Part shown: in pieces, positions 13,183 through 21,001 of the stretch
Layout: each line of letters begins with the position of its first letter
How positions within the stretch are numbered: position 1 is the stretch's first letter
Origin: Candidatus Aciduliprofundum sp.
GTDB lineage: Archaea > Thermoplasmatota > Thermoplasmata > Thermoplasmatales > Aciduliprofundaceae
Assembly (NCBI GenBank): GCA_015523135.1
Contig: WAKY01000024.1
Coordinates: 1 to 23,214, forward strand
DNA length: 23,214 nucleotides
Direction: 5' to 3'
Made by a program: the position numbers and the translations under genes
The notes under the pieces: generated by a model
The model's database searches: none
The model's input: the letters and a program-made list of their open reading frames with translations, nothing else
Told to the model about the DNA's origin: nothing

Positions 13183-14247
13183 ATGATAAAAATATCATCC
13201 AAGTTCATAATTATGATTATAGTGGCAATTTTGATTATAGCTGCGATATCAGCAGTATTTATTTTTAATAGAGAAAAATACTCACCTCAAAGGATAAATA
13301 TAAACTTACCAGGGAAATCTTATTTATACCAACTTGGATTTTTCTCTTTCAAAAATCAACCAATGCTATATCTTGGAGCAAATACCAAGATTAGTGTTGA
13401 GAACACAAATAACACCACGGGTACATTTTATATTGTGAGTGTTCAAAATAGGAGCTCTATAAATGGTGAAGACTGGAAAGAAATACTAGAAGTACCAGAT
13501 GAAATAGAAAGAATAGGAGGTTATAACTATGAGAATTTTGAATATTTTTCTATAGTTCTATCTAATTCAACCACATTGATTGTGAAAATAAACGAAAATT
13601 TGCAAATTGAGAAAATTTGGTATGTGCAAAGGTTAGAGATTTATTCCATGCTTATTTTAAATGGATATTTTTATCTATTTGGAAAGAACGGAAGTAGTGC
13701 AGAATTGGTGAGAAGTCAGAATCTTAACAACTTTACAGAAATTTACAAAATTGGAAATGTGATTTCTATTTTCAACAGTTATTTATTCGCCTTAAACAAT
13801 GAAATATACCTTGCATATGGAGTTGCTATTTCAAATCTTAGTAATGGAGAAAGTGCTCTTTTGAAAATAAGCGAAACAGGATGCAAAGAGATAGTAACTA
13901 ATACCCAAACATGGGAAGTTTTTGCATTTTCACAGAATAACAAAATATTTTATTATGAAACCCTAGAGAAAAATATAAATTTACTTGTGATAAATCCATT
14001 TACTGACAAAATTGAAGGAAAATACAACATTTACGGGGTACCTTTTTACCATAACAACGGTACAACAGTTGCAATAGGAAAGGACATTCTTTATTCAGAA
14101 AATGGCATAAATTTCAAGCCGATATGCCCCCGTGATGATATGAGTTTTGACATAATTTCTCCCGACCAAATTACAATAGTAAATAATGAGCTCTATGTTC
14201 TTCTACTTAATAATGGTAAAAGTGTAATAATGATATGCAAAATATAA
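13183..14247 (+). CDS. Membrane-anchored extracytoplasmic protein, possible beta-propeller
   Basis: 354 residues with no named family that I recognise. One hydrophobic helix (about 8-29, FIIMIIVAILIIAAISAVFIF) follows a short basic N-terminus, with the rest outside the membrane. The exterior is beta-rich, with seven or more N-x-S/T sequons (NTT, NRS, NST, NGS, NFT, NLS, NGT), so it could be heavily N-glycosylated. Three segments resemble degenerate BNR/Asp-box turns: SSINGEDWKEI, SQNLNNFTEI and SENGINFKPI. They suggest a beta-propeller, which is inference. Two cysteines near the C-terminus (in PICPRD and MICKI) might pair. The start is leaderless, with a TATA-like element about 25-30 bp upstream. 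Low-complexity AT-rich coding and the lack of a family suggest a lineage-specific surface protein. Confidence 0.7.
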   Translation: MIKISSKFIIMIIVAILIIAAISAVFIFNREKYSPQRININLPGKSYLYQLGFFSFKNQPMLYLGANTKISVENTNNTTGTFYIVSVQNRSSINGEDWKEILEVPDEIERIGGYNYENFEYFSIVLSNSTTLIVKINENLQIEKIWYVQRLEIYSMLILNGYFYLFGKNGSSAELVRSQNLNNFTEIYKIGNVISIFNSYLFALNNEIYLAYGVAISNLSNGESALLKISETGCKEIVTNTQTWEVFAFSQNNKIFYYETLEKNINLLVINPFTDKIEGKYNIYGVPFYHNNGTTVAIGKDILYSENGINFKPICPRDDMSFDIISPDQITIVNNELYVLLLNNGKSVIMICKI

Positions 14248-14296
14248 CAATAACTGCGCAAAATTTTAATATCGTAGCAATATTTACCCCTTGCAT

Positions 14297-14422
14297 AGCC
14301 CCGTGGTGTAGTGGTCAAGCATCGGGGACTCTGGCGGGAACCACCAGCGGGTTCCTCTACCTCCTGCAACCAAATGTTCCCGGAGAGATCCCTGGACGGA
14401 GGTTCGAATCCTCCCGGGGCTG
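14297..14422 (+). tRNA. tRNA-Gln (anticodon CTG) with 53-nt intron
   Basis: Exons are 14297-14334 and 14388-14422. The acceptor is AGCCCCG/CGGGGCT with discriminator G. The anticodon stem is GGGGA/TCCCT and the loop is CTCTGGA, with CTG at 14331-14333. The T-arm is GGAGG-TTCGAAT-CCTCC. There is no encoded CCA. Splicing at the canonical 37/38 site leaves a proper cloverleaf. The first pair is A-T, unlike the G-C of tRNA-Glu. The anticodon reads CAG. The tRNA starts 49 bp after the preceding gene. A TATA-like AATTTTAATAT at about 14263-14273 could drive it. Confidence 0.95.
14335..14387 (+). other. tRNA-Gln intron with bulge-helix-bulge splice sites
   Basis: The 4-bp central helix CTCT/GGAG (14329-14332 with 14382-14385) lies between two 3-nt bulges, GGC and AGA. 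It is flanked by the anticodon stem and by GGGAAC/GTTCCC (14336-14341 with 14376-14381). This is the full substrate shape of the archaeal tRNA splicing endonuclease, which would cut after GG and after AG. The intron also holds a competing hairpin (14337-14355). Confidence 0.9.
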
Positions 14423-14470
14423 CTTTTCAAATTTTAACAAGCCGTGATATTCTTTTTCAATCAAGAAAGC

Positions 14471-14477
14471 TTTATAT
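14471..14477 (+). promoter_or_regulatory. TATA box of gdhA
   Basis: TTTATAT about 44-50 bp before the gdhA ATG. Transcription would start near 14500, giving a leader of about 20 nt that contains the GGTGAT site. Confidence 0.6.
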
Positions 14478-14520
14478 CTATTGCTGCGATTTCCCCTTGC
14501 CTAAAAAAGAAGGTGATAAT

Positions 14521-15891
14521 ATGAATGCAAAAGAATATGTAGAAAATATAATAGAAGATGTGAAGGCAAAGAACCCTGCACAGCCTGAGTTTCATCAGGC
14601 AGTTACTGAAGTGCTTCACACACTGATACCTGTAATAGAGAGAAACCCCAAGTATATGCAGCACAAGATTCTAGAGAGAATAACAGAGCCAGAGCGCGTG
14701 GTTATGTTCCGTGTAACATGGGAAGATGACAATGGAGAGATCCATCTTAATCGCGGTTACAGGATTGAGTTCAATGGAGCAATAGGCCCATACAAGGGTG
14801 GTTTGAGGTTCCATCCAACAGTCACTCTTGGAGTTTTGAAGTTCTTAGGATTTGAGCAGATATTCAAGAATGCTCTCACAGGCATACCCATGGGTGGTGC
14901 CAAAGGTGGTTCTGATTTCGATCCTCATGGTAAGAGCGATGCTGAAGTTCGCCGCTTCTGCGAGAACTTTATGATGGAGCTTTACAGGCATATTGGACCA
15001 AACACCGATGTTCCTGCAGGAGATATCGGAGTAGGAGCACGCGAAATTGGTTATCTCTTTGGTGCATATAGGAAGATTGTAAATCGCTGGGAAGGAGTTC
15101 TCACTGGAAAGGGTCTAAATTGGGGCGGTTCTTTGATAAGGCCTGAGGCAACTGGTTATGGTGCAACATACTACCTAATTGAGATGCTCAAGAAGTTCAA
15201 GGGCAAGAAGAATTTGAAGGGTTATAATGTTGCAATATCTGGCAGCGGTAATGTTGCCCAGTTTGCTGCTAAGAAGGTTACCGAGCTTGGTGGTAAGGTT
15301 GTTACACTCTCAGATTCTCAGGGTGCTATGTATCTACCAGATGGTATAAATGATGATATTTGGAATGCAGTTTATGAGACAAAAGCCATAAAGCATGGAC
15401 GCCTGCAGGAAGTGGCTGAGAAATTTGACTTGCCATGGTTTGCTGGTAAGAAGGCATGGGAAGTTGCAGCTAAGGAAGCAGGAGAGGTTCATATTGCATT
15501 CCCAAGTGCAACCCAGAATGAGATAAATGCAGAAGATGCAAAGACATTGATTAATGCAGGTCTTATAGCTGTTGTAGAAGGCGCAAATATGCCATCTACA
15601 CTAGATGCGATAAATCTCTACTTTGACAATGATGTTCTCTTTGGACCTGCTAAGGCTGCTAACGCAGGTGGCGTAGCTGTAAGCGGTCTTGAGATGAGCC
15701 AGAATGCACAGTTCACATACTGGAGCGCAGAAGAAGTGGATCAGAAACTACACAACATAATGGTGAACATATTCAACACTGGCGTAAAGTATGCAGAGAA
15801 GTACGACAAGCCTACAAACTTGCTGCTTGGATCAAATATAGGTGCCTTTGTGAAAGTAGCAGATTCCATGATAGATCAGGGAATCTACTAA
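14521..15891 (+). CDS. gdhA: Glutamate dehydrogenase, hexameric E. coli GdhA type
   Basis: 456 residues, catalysing 2-oxoglutarate + NH4+ + NAD(P)H to glutamate. The start at 14521 is fixed by GGTGAT four bases upstream; the longer open frame reaching back into tRNA-Gln is not real. Substrate-site residues are Lys92 (GPYKGGLRFHP), Lys128 (PMGGAKGGSDFDP) and Asp168 (PAGDIGVGAREIGYLFG). The nucleotide fold has SGSGNVAQFAA at about 238. NPKYMQHKILERITEPERVVMFRVTW and GGVAVSGLEMSQNA mark the E. coli-type GDH rather than the shorter GDH of Pyrococcus and Sulfolobus. That suggests ancient transfer from bacteria, which is inference. Codons are richer in G/C at third positions than in neighbours such as 13183-14247, as in highly expressed genes. 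The cofactor preference cannot be read safely. Confidence 0.95.
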   Translation: MNAKEYVENIIEDVKAKNPAQPEFHQAVTEVLHTLIPVIERNPKYMQHKILERITEPERVVMFRVTWEDDNGEIHLNRGYRIEFNGAIGPYKGGLRFHPTVTLGVLKFLGFEQIFKNALTGIPMGGAKGGSDFDPHGKSDAEVRRFCENFMMELYRHIGPNTDVPAGDIGVGAREIGYLFGAYRKIVNRWEGVLTGKGLNWGGSLIRPEATGYGATYYLIEMLKKFKGKKNLKGYNVAISGSGNVAQFAAKKVTELGGKVVTLSDSQGAMYLPDGINDDIWNAVYETKAIKHGRLQEVAEKFDLPWFAGKKAWEVAAKEAGEVHIAFPSATQNEINAEDAKTLINAGLIAVVEGANMPSTLDAINLYFDNDVLFGPAKAANAGGVAVSGLEMSQNAQFTYWSAEEVDQKLHNIMVNIFNTGVKYAEKYDKPTNLLLGSNIGAFVKVADSMIDQGIY

Positions 15892-15899
15892 ACCCTCTA

Positions 15900-15924
15900 T
15901 TTTTTATTTTTTAAAAATAAAAAA
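15900..15924. terminator. Bidirectional T-run terminator between gdhA and the TIP49 gene
   Basis: A perfect 12-bp AT-only inverted repeat (15900-15911 with 15913-15924) presents oligo-T to both convergent genes. It ends 1 bp before the TIP49-type stop at 15926. Confidence 0.65.
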
Positions 15925-15925
15925 A

Positions 15926-17272
15926 TTAGTCATAGATCATTTCTTCTTCCATCTTGCGCAGGTAGTTTACTGAGCGCTTTACATCTGCGAAGAGCTTGTA
16001 TACCCTTTCTATGTGCTCTTTCTTTATCTCATTCTTATTTGACAGTTCCCATGCTGGAGCTAAGAGCTGTATTGCGTATCTAAGTGAAGCTTTTTGTCCT
16101 ATTTCCACTAGATAATCCAAAGCGTCTTTCTCCATTTTTATTCCTTCTTTCTTAGCCCTCGTTGCGATAATCTCTCTCATATCCTCTGCATCGTACTTCT
16201 TTGTTGTTATAACTAATAATCTATCCAGAAGATCCAGAGGCATGCCAAAGGGCGATTTTATATCAGTGCCACGCACAGTTGTTATTCCCCTATTCGTTGC
16301 AAATATTATTATTGGCGAGAGCTCTTGCTCCATTGCCTTGTTTAAAAATGCGTATGTCTCAATGTCAAGCATTGAGCATTCATCTATGAACAACACTCCG
16401 GGAATTAGCTCAGCTCTTCCCTCTTCCACTAATCTTTTAACCTGCTCATCTACTCTTCTTCTAACATCCTCGCTTATCTCTTTTCTCTCAGAGGCACCAA
16501 ATAGCAAAGAGGCCAGGTCCATTCCAGAGCGAGATTGCATCATATCCAAATCATTGAGGGTAAGGGTATAAACAAATTCTTTTTCTTTGAGCACGGGACC
16601 ATCTGGAATATCCATAATCTTTTCTGAGGATAAATCATAGCTCTTCTCTTCCACTGCATCCTTTGAAATACCTATTTTTACTACCCTTCCGCTATCCGAA
16701 TCAATTTGAATAATGTCTCCCTCTTCAATTCCCTGCTGTAACAACTGCATAGCAAAGCTCTGGTCCATCTTTAATTTTTTCTTCTCTTTCTTCGTTTTCA
16801 GAGTAATTGTAGCAGTTGCAGGAATCTTCTGATAAGGATTGTAAGGATGCTGCATATACTCCATACTCAAACTCTCAACCTTTCCCTCGTAGATATTACG
16901 CATTTCGTGGATCCTTACACCTATTGCCTTACGCAATGTCTGCGTCAGGAATTCTGTCTTCTTAACCTCACTGCTATAAATCTCGCTGCCAGCAATGTGC
17001 ACAAAGGGTACATCCTCACCAAGCTCCTTTGCAATGCCTATAGCGAGGGCAGTTTTACCGCTTCCTGGTGGTCCTGCAATTAAGATTGCATTACCTGCAA
17101 ACTTACCCTCTTTAATCATCTTTACAATTATACCTGCTGCCTCTCTGGCCTCCATCTGTCCTATCATTCCATCTGCTTTTCTCAGAGCTTTGTAATTCTC
17201 ATCAAGCCCCAGTCCAAGAATGTGAGAATGCGCAGATATCCTTTCCCACTCTCTCATCTCGGATATCTCCAT
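15926..17272 (-). CDS. TIP49/RuvB-like AAA+ ATPase
   Basis: 448 residues from the ATG at 17272 (MEISEMREWERI), chosen because GAGGTGAT ends four bases upstream. A longer frame to 17353 would add 27 non-homologous residues. This is the archaeal counterpart of eukaryotic RuvBL1/RuvBL2 (Tip49/Reptin/Pontin). The N-terminus HSHILGLGLDE and the Walker A GPPGSGKT (67-74) are typical. A long insertion domain carries KKEKKKLKMDQSF-type and beta-rich segments (about 145-270). Walker B is LFIDECSMLDIE at about residue 300, where eukaryotic proteins read DEVHMLDIE. Sensor 1 is IFATNRG, and sensor 2 lies in SLRYAIQLLAPA. Eukaryotic relatives assemble chromatin remodelling and snoRNP complexes; the archaeal role is unsettled. 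A minus-strand TATA element lies near 17308-17316. Confidence 0.92.
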   Translation of the reverse strand: MEISEMREWERISAHSHILGLGLDENYKALRKADGMIGQMEAREAAGIIVKMIKEGKFAGNAILIAGPPGSGKTALAIGIAKELGEDVPFVHIAGSEIYSSEVKKTEFLTQTLRKAIGVRIHEMRNIYEGKVESLSMEYMQHPYNPYQKIPATATITLKTKKEKKKLKMDQSFAMQLLQQGIEEGDIIQIDSDSGRVVKIGISKDAVEEKSYDLSSEKIMDIPDGPVLKEKEFVYTLTLNDLDMMQSRSGMDLASLLFGASERKEISEDVRRRVDEQVKRLVEEGRAELIPGVLFIDECSMLDIETYAFLNKAMEQELSPIIIFATNRGITTVRGTDIKSPFGMPLDLLDRLLVITTKKYDAEDMREIIATRAKKEGIKMEKDALDYLVEIGQKASLRYAIQLLAPAWELSNKNEIKKEHIERVYKLFADVKRSVNYLRKMEEEMIYD

Positions 17273-17360
17273 TCTCATCACCTCAAAAATGAAAAAATAT
17301 TCTTCTATATAAAAATTTCTAATAGCAAAGTTAAATAGTAATATTTGCATCAAGGCTCAA

Positions 17361-18263
17361 ATGTATCAAATTGGTGGTTATATTGCAGCTTTAACGGCAG
17401 CTTTTATGTGGAGTATATCCTCAACAATATTTACCACTGTTGGAAATAGAATAGATCCTCTGAATTTAAATGCATTAAGAATAGCAATTAGTGCATTTCT
17501 CTTCTCCATTTCAAATTTCATTATTTATGGAGCGTTTTTTCCAGATGCAAGTTATAATCAAATAGCCATACTATCGCTTAGCGGTATAATAGGACTCGCC
17601 GTTGGAGATTTGGCTTACTTTGGAGCTTTAATTGAGATAGGTCCAAGAAAAGCAATATTAGTTTCCTCTACAGCCCCAATATTCTCGCTAATTGGTGGAT
17701 TTTACCTTTTAGGTGAGGTACCCTCATATCTAGCACTAATTGGGATATTTTTGGTTTTATTTGGTATTTGGATTGTAATAGTTGAAAAAAGGGAGAAAGA
17801 GAGAAAACTTAAAAATCATGTTGTAAAAGGCACTATATTTGGTACAATAGCTGCTTTAGGGCAAGGTATAGGGGTAGTTCTATCAAAATATGGGATGTTT
17901 TGTTCTTCCATTCCCTTAGAACCACTTCCAACAACGGTAATTAGGGTATTTGCGGCCTTACCAGTTATATGGCTTACCCTTATTTTATGGAAAAAACCAA
18001 AACATATATTGGTTGGCTTAAAGGACAAATATGCACTTAAGCTCGTAGTTATTGGTTCTTTTATAGGTCCATTCATTGGACTTTGGCTCTCAATGATTGC
18101 AATAAAGTATGCACAGGTTGGAATAGCATCTACTCTACTATCTACAACCCCCATAATGATAATTCCAGTTGTTTATATAGCATACAGAGAAAAAATAAAT
18201 TTAAGGGGCATATTTGGAGCTCTCATAGCTGTTATAGGCATAGCCCTAATCTTTCTATTTTGA
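17361..18263 (+). CDS. EamA-family (DMT superfamily) transporter
   Basis: A 300-residue inner-membrane protein with about ten hydrophobic helices in two EamA repeats. The first repeat begins YIAALTAAFMWSISSTIF and the second begins VVKGTIFGTIAALGQGIGVVLSKYG at about residue 153. A short basic cytoplasmic linker (EKREKERKLKN) separates them. Conserved pieces include LNALRIAISAF, STAPIFSLIGGFYLLGE and STTPIMIIPVVYIAYREKINLRGIFGALIAVIGI. The family exports or imports small metabolites, and the substrate cannot be told from sequence. It is transcribed divergently from the TIP49 gene across an 88-bp gap, with a TATA-like TTAAATAGT near 17331-17340. Confidence 0.9.
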   Translation: MYQIGGYIAALTAAFMWSISSTIFTTVGNRIDPLNLNALRIAISAFLFSISNFIIYGAFFPDASYNQIAILSLSGIIGLAVGDLAYFGALIEIGPRKAILVSSTAPIFSLIGGFYLLGEVPSYLALIGIFLVLFGIWIVIVEKREKERKLKNHVVKGTIFGTIAALGQGIGVVLSKYGMFCSSIPLEPLPTTVIRVFAALPVIWLTLILWKKPKHILVGLKDKYALKLVVIGSFIGPFIGLWLSMIAIKYAQVGIASTLLSTTPIMIIPVVYIAYREKINLRGIFGALIAVIGIALIFLF

Positions 18264-18271
18264 AATAAATT

Positions 18272-18279
18272 TTTATATT
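18272..18279 (+). promoter_or_regulatory. TATA box of the helicase gene
   Basis: TTTATATT 20-27 bp before the GTG at 18299, with no ribosome binding site between. It supports a leaderless GTG start. Confidence 0.55.
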
Positions 18280-18298
18280 TTTATTTCTACACAAGAGC

Positions 18299-20971
18299 GT
18301 GTTTGAGACTCTGCATCCCACCATTCAAAAAGTTCTAGAAAAAAAAGGTATATTCGAGCCTACTGAGCCTCAAAGAGAGGTAATACCTTATATATTGGAA
18401 GGAAAAAATGTATTGCTCGTATCTCCAACTGGAAGTGGAAAAACAGAAGCGGCTATGTTACCTATATTTCATAAATTAGTGGAGGGAGATTATGGAAAAA
18501 TTGCGTGTATTTACATAACTCCTTTGAGAGCTTTGAATAGGGATCTTTTAAAGAGATTAGAATATTTTGGAAAAAAATTAGGATTGAAAATTGCTGTGAG
18601 ACATGGAGACACAACCTCCTATGAGAGAAGGAAACTATCTCTCCATCCTCCGGATGTTTTAATTACCACTCCTGAGACATTTCAAATAATGTTTTTGGGA
18701 AAGAGATTAAAAGAGAGTTTGAAAAGTGTAAAATTTGTTGTCATAGACGAAATTCATGAGCTTGCCAGCGATGAGCGAGGTGCACAGCTCGCTGTAGGAC
18801 TTGAGAGATTGCGAAAAATGACCCATTTTCAAATTATAGGTCTATCTGCAAGCGTAGGAAATCCAGAAGAGATTGCAAAGTTCTTAGCTCCCAATGAAAG
18901 CATTGAGATTGTGAAAGTAAAACTTCGCAAGAGGATAGATGTGAATATAAGAGCTCCAGAGAAGAAATATGAAAAAGAAGCTCAGATTATGGGAAGTGAT
19001 GTAGATTACGCCTCTACCCTTATGGAAATGTGGGAAGAGATAAAAAAAGCAAAAGCTACTTTAGTTTTCACAAACACAAGATGCACAGCCGAAGATATAG
19101 GTATGAGGTATCGCCTTCTCTTTGCGAATCCTCCAATTGAAGTACACCATGGCTCTCTAAGCAGGAAAGTTAGGATTGAGGCGGAAGATAAATTTAAGAG
19201 GGGAGAGCTAAAGGCACTAATATGCACATCCTCCTTGGAACTGGGAATAGATGTGGGCATTGTTGATTTTGTAATACAATTTAACTCACCAAGGCAGGTT
19301 ACAAAACTCTTGCAGAGAATCGGGAGGGCGGGACATAGAATTGATGAGGTCTCAAAAGGCACCATATTTGCCCATACACCAGTAGAGCTCTGGGAATCTG
19401 CATCCATACTCTCCCTCCTCCACAAGGGAAAGGTAGAGAAGGTAAGGATAAGAGAGAAGCCATTAATGGTACTTGCAAATCAGCTTGTAGCCATGGCAAA
19501 TTCTGAAGGAAGGATGAATGTTAGAGAAGCTTATGAAATTGTTAAAAATGCTTATCCATTTAGAAATCTTAGCTTTGAAGAATTCGTAAATATCTTGAAT
19601 TTTATGAAAGATATAGGCAAAATCTGGTACGATGGCATAGCTTTCGGAAAGACGAGAGGGGGAAGGGAATATTTCTATCAGAACATATCAATGATTCCAG
19701 ATGAGAAATTGTACAAGGTTATAACCCTAAATGGAGATTTTATAGGCACTTTGGATGAGAGCTTTGTATCCACCCTCAATTATGGAGAGAGCTTTGTTAT
19801 GAACGGTATGGCTTGGAGAATAGTGGATATAAAAGAGGATAAAGTTCTTGTGGAATATTTGAGGGATATAGCAATGCCTCCTTCATGGGTGGGAGAAGAA
19901 ATACCTGTGCCTTACCAAGTTGCTTCTCACGAGCCAGATATGAAATATCTTAATTTCGCAGCTAGGAAAATTCTTGAAAATTGGAAAATGGATTGGAATA
20001 ATGAAAGAATAGTTATAGAAAATGGAAATGGCATAGTTTTCATTGGTGTCCGAGGAGGAAGCAAGGCAAATTACACACTTGCTTTGATTCTTTCATCTAT
20101 TCTCTCTCAAAAAATAGGGGAGAGTGTAGAATTTTCAGTTTCTCCATACCATATTGCCCTTTTCAACCCCCATGTGAATGCTCCCTATGTGAAAGAATTA
20201 TTGCAGAAATTGAGAAATGTGGAGGGATTAGTGAGAATAATTGCTAAGAATTCTCGTTTATTCAATTACATATTCATGCATGTGGCAAAGAAGATGGGAG
20301 TGATAAAGAAAGGAGCAGATATGAAGAGAATAAGAATTGAAAAGATTGTTGATGCGTACAAGGGCACGCCTTTATACGAGGAAGTTCTCAACAAGATGAG
20401 CTTTGATTATATGGATGTTGAAGTTGTAAATTCAATACTGGAAAATATAAGAAAAGGTAAGACAAAAATAATCGTTAGAGAGATAAGTGAGGAAAGCAAG
20501 GTACTTATGGAAGAGCATGGGGACTTGGTCTCGCCGATTATAGCAACAAGGCCTATTATAGAAGCCGTTTATAAAAGATTGTTAGAGGAAGACACGATTC
20601 TTGCCTGCCTATCCTGTGGAAAGAGTGTGCATATCAAGGTCAAAGATTTTAAAAAACCAGTTTGCCCGTTTTGTGGCAGTGTAAGGGTGACTCTTTTAAA
20701 GCCCTACGAGGAGGATAAGCTCAAGATTTTGAAAAAGAAAAAATTCACGAGGGAAGAGAGAAAGGAGCTTGATAGAATGATGGCAATTTCTCATCTTCTA
20801 AGAGTGCATAAAAGAGCTGCGGCCATAGCGCTTGCGGGACGCGGCATAGGACTTACAACTGCAGCTAGGATATTGCAGATACCCTACGAGGATGAGTTTG
20901 AGGTTGCAAAGAGAGTACTAAAAGAAGAATTAAAATATGCTCAGAATAAACAATTTTGGGATTTGAGATAA
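18299..20971 (+). CDS. lhr: Lhr-type superfamily 2 DNA/RNA helicase with C-terminal zinc ribbon
   Basis: 890 residues starting with GTG. RecA-1 has the Q-motif region EPTEPQREVIPYI, Walker A SPTGSGKTEAA (42-52), TPLRALNRDL, ITTPETFQ, DEIHEL and the SAT motif GLSASVGN. RecA-2 has LVFTNTRCTAEDI, VHHGSLSRKVR, LICTSSLELGIDVG and motif VI QRIGRAGHR. Then come the winged helix and the Lhr-core domain (ILENWKMDWNNERIVIENG...). Near 769-795 four cysteines (CLSCGK...CPFCGS) form a zinc ribbon, followed by a helical tail. Lhr proteins unwind DNA and RNA:DNA hybrids with 3'-5' polarity in repair and recombination. The length fits archaeal Lhr rather than the longer bacterial form. It is followed at 30 bp by gatD. 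The subfamily (Lhr1, Lhr2 or a relative) is not certain. Confidence 0.88.
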   Translation: MFETLHPTIQKVLEKKGIFEPTEPQREVIPYILEGKNVLLVSPTGSGKTEAAMLPIFHKLVEGDYGKIACIYITPLRALNRDLLKRLEYFGKKLGLKIAVRHGDTTSYERRKLSLHPPDVLITTPETFQIMFLGKRLKESLKSVKFVVIDEIHELASDERGAQLAVGLERLRKMTHFQIIGLSASVGNPEEIAKFLAPNESIEIVKVKLRKRIDVNIRAPEKKYEKEAQIMGSDVDYASTLMEMWEEIKKAKATLVFTNTRCTAEDIGMRYRLLFANPPIEVHHGSLSRKVRIEAEDKFKRGELKALICTSSLELGIDVGIVDFVIQFNSPRQVTKLLQRIGRAGHRIDEVSKGTIFAHTPVELWESASILSLLHKGKVEKVRIREKPLMVLANQLVAMANSEGRMNVREAYEIVKNAYPFRNLSFEEFVNILNFMKDIGKIWYDGIAFGKTRGGREYFYQNISMIPDEKLYKVITLNGDFIGTLDESFVSTLNYGESFVMNGMAWRIVDIKEDKVLVEYLRDIAMPPSWVGEEIPVPYQVASHEPDMKYLNFAARKILENWKMDWNNERIVIENGNGIVFIGVRGGSKANYTLALILSSILSQKIGESVEFSVSPYHIALFNPHVNAPYVKELLQKLRNVEGLVRIIAKNSRLFNYIFMHVAKKMGVIKKGADMKRIRIEKIVDAYKGTPLYEEVLNKMSFDYMDVEVVNSILENIRKGKTKIIVREISEESKVLMEEHGDLVSPIIATRPIIEAVYKRLLEEDTILACLSCGKSVHIKVKDFKKPVCPFCGSVRVTLLKPYEEDKLKILKKKKFTREERKELDRMMAISHLLRVHKRAAAIALAGRGIGLTTAARILQIPYEDEFEVAKRVLKEELKYAQNKQFWDLR

Positions 20972-21001
20972 AAGTTAATAATTCTTTGCCCATACCCCTT
21001 T

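Noticed and set aside
14311..14520. Long GDH frame beginning inside tRNA-Gln
   Set aside because: The first 70 codons translate tRNA and leader sequence. The ATG at 14521 has a GGTGAT site and matches the family N-terminus.
17273..17353. 27-residue N-terminal extension of the TIP49-like protein
   Set aside because: It covers the promoter region, while GAGGTGAT points to the ATG at 17272.
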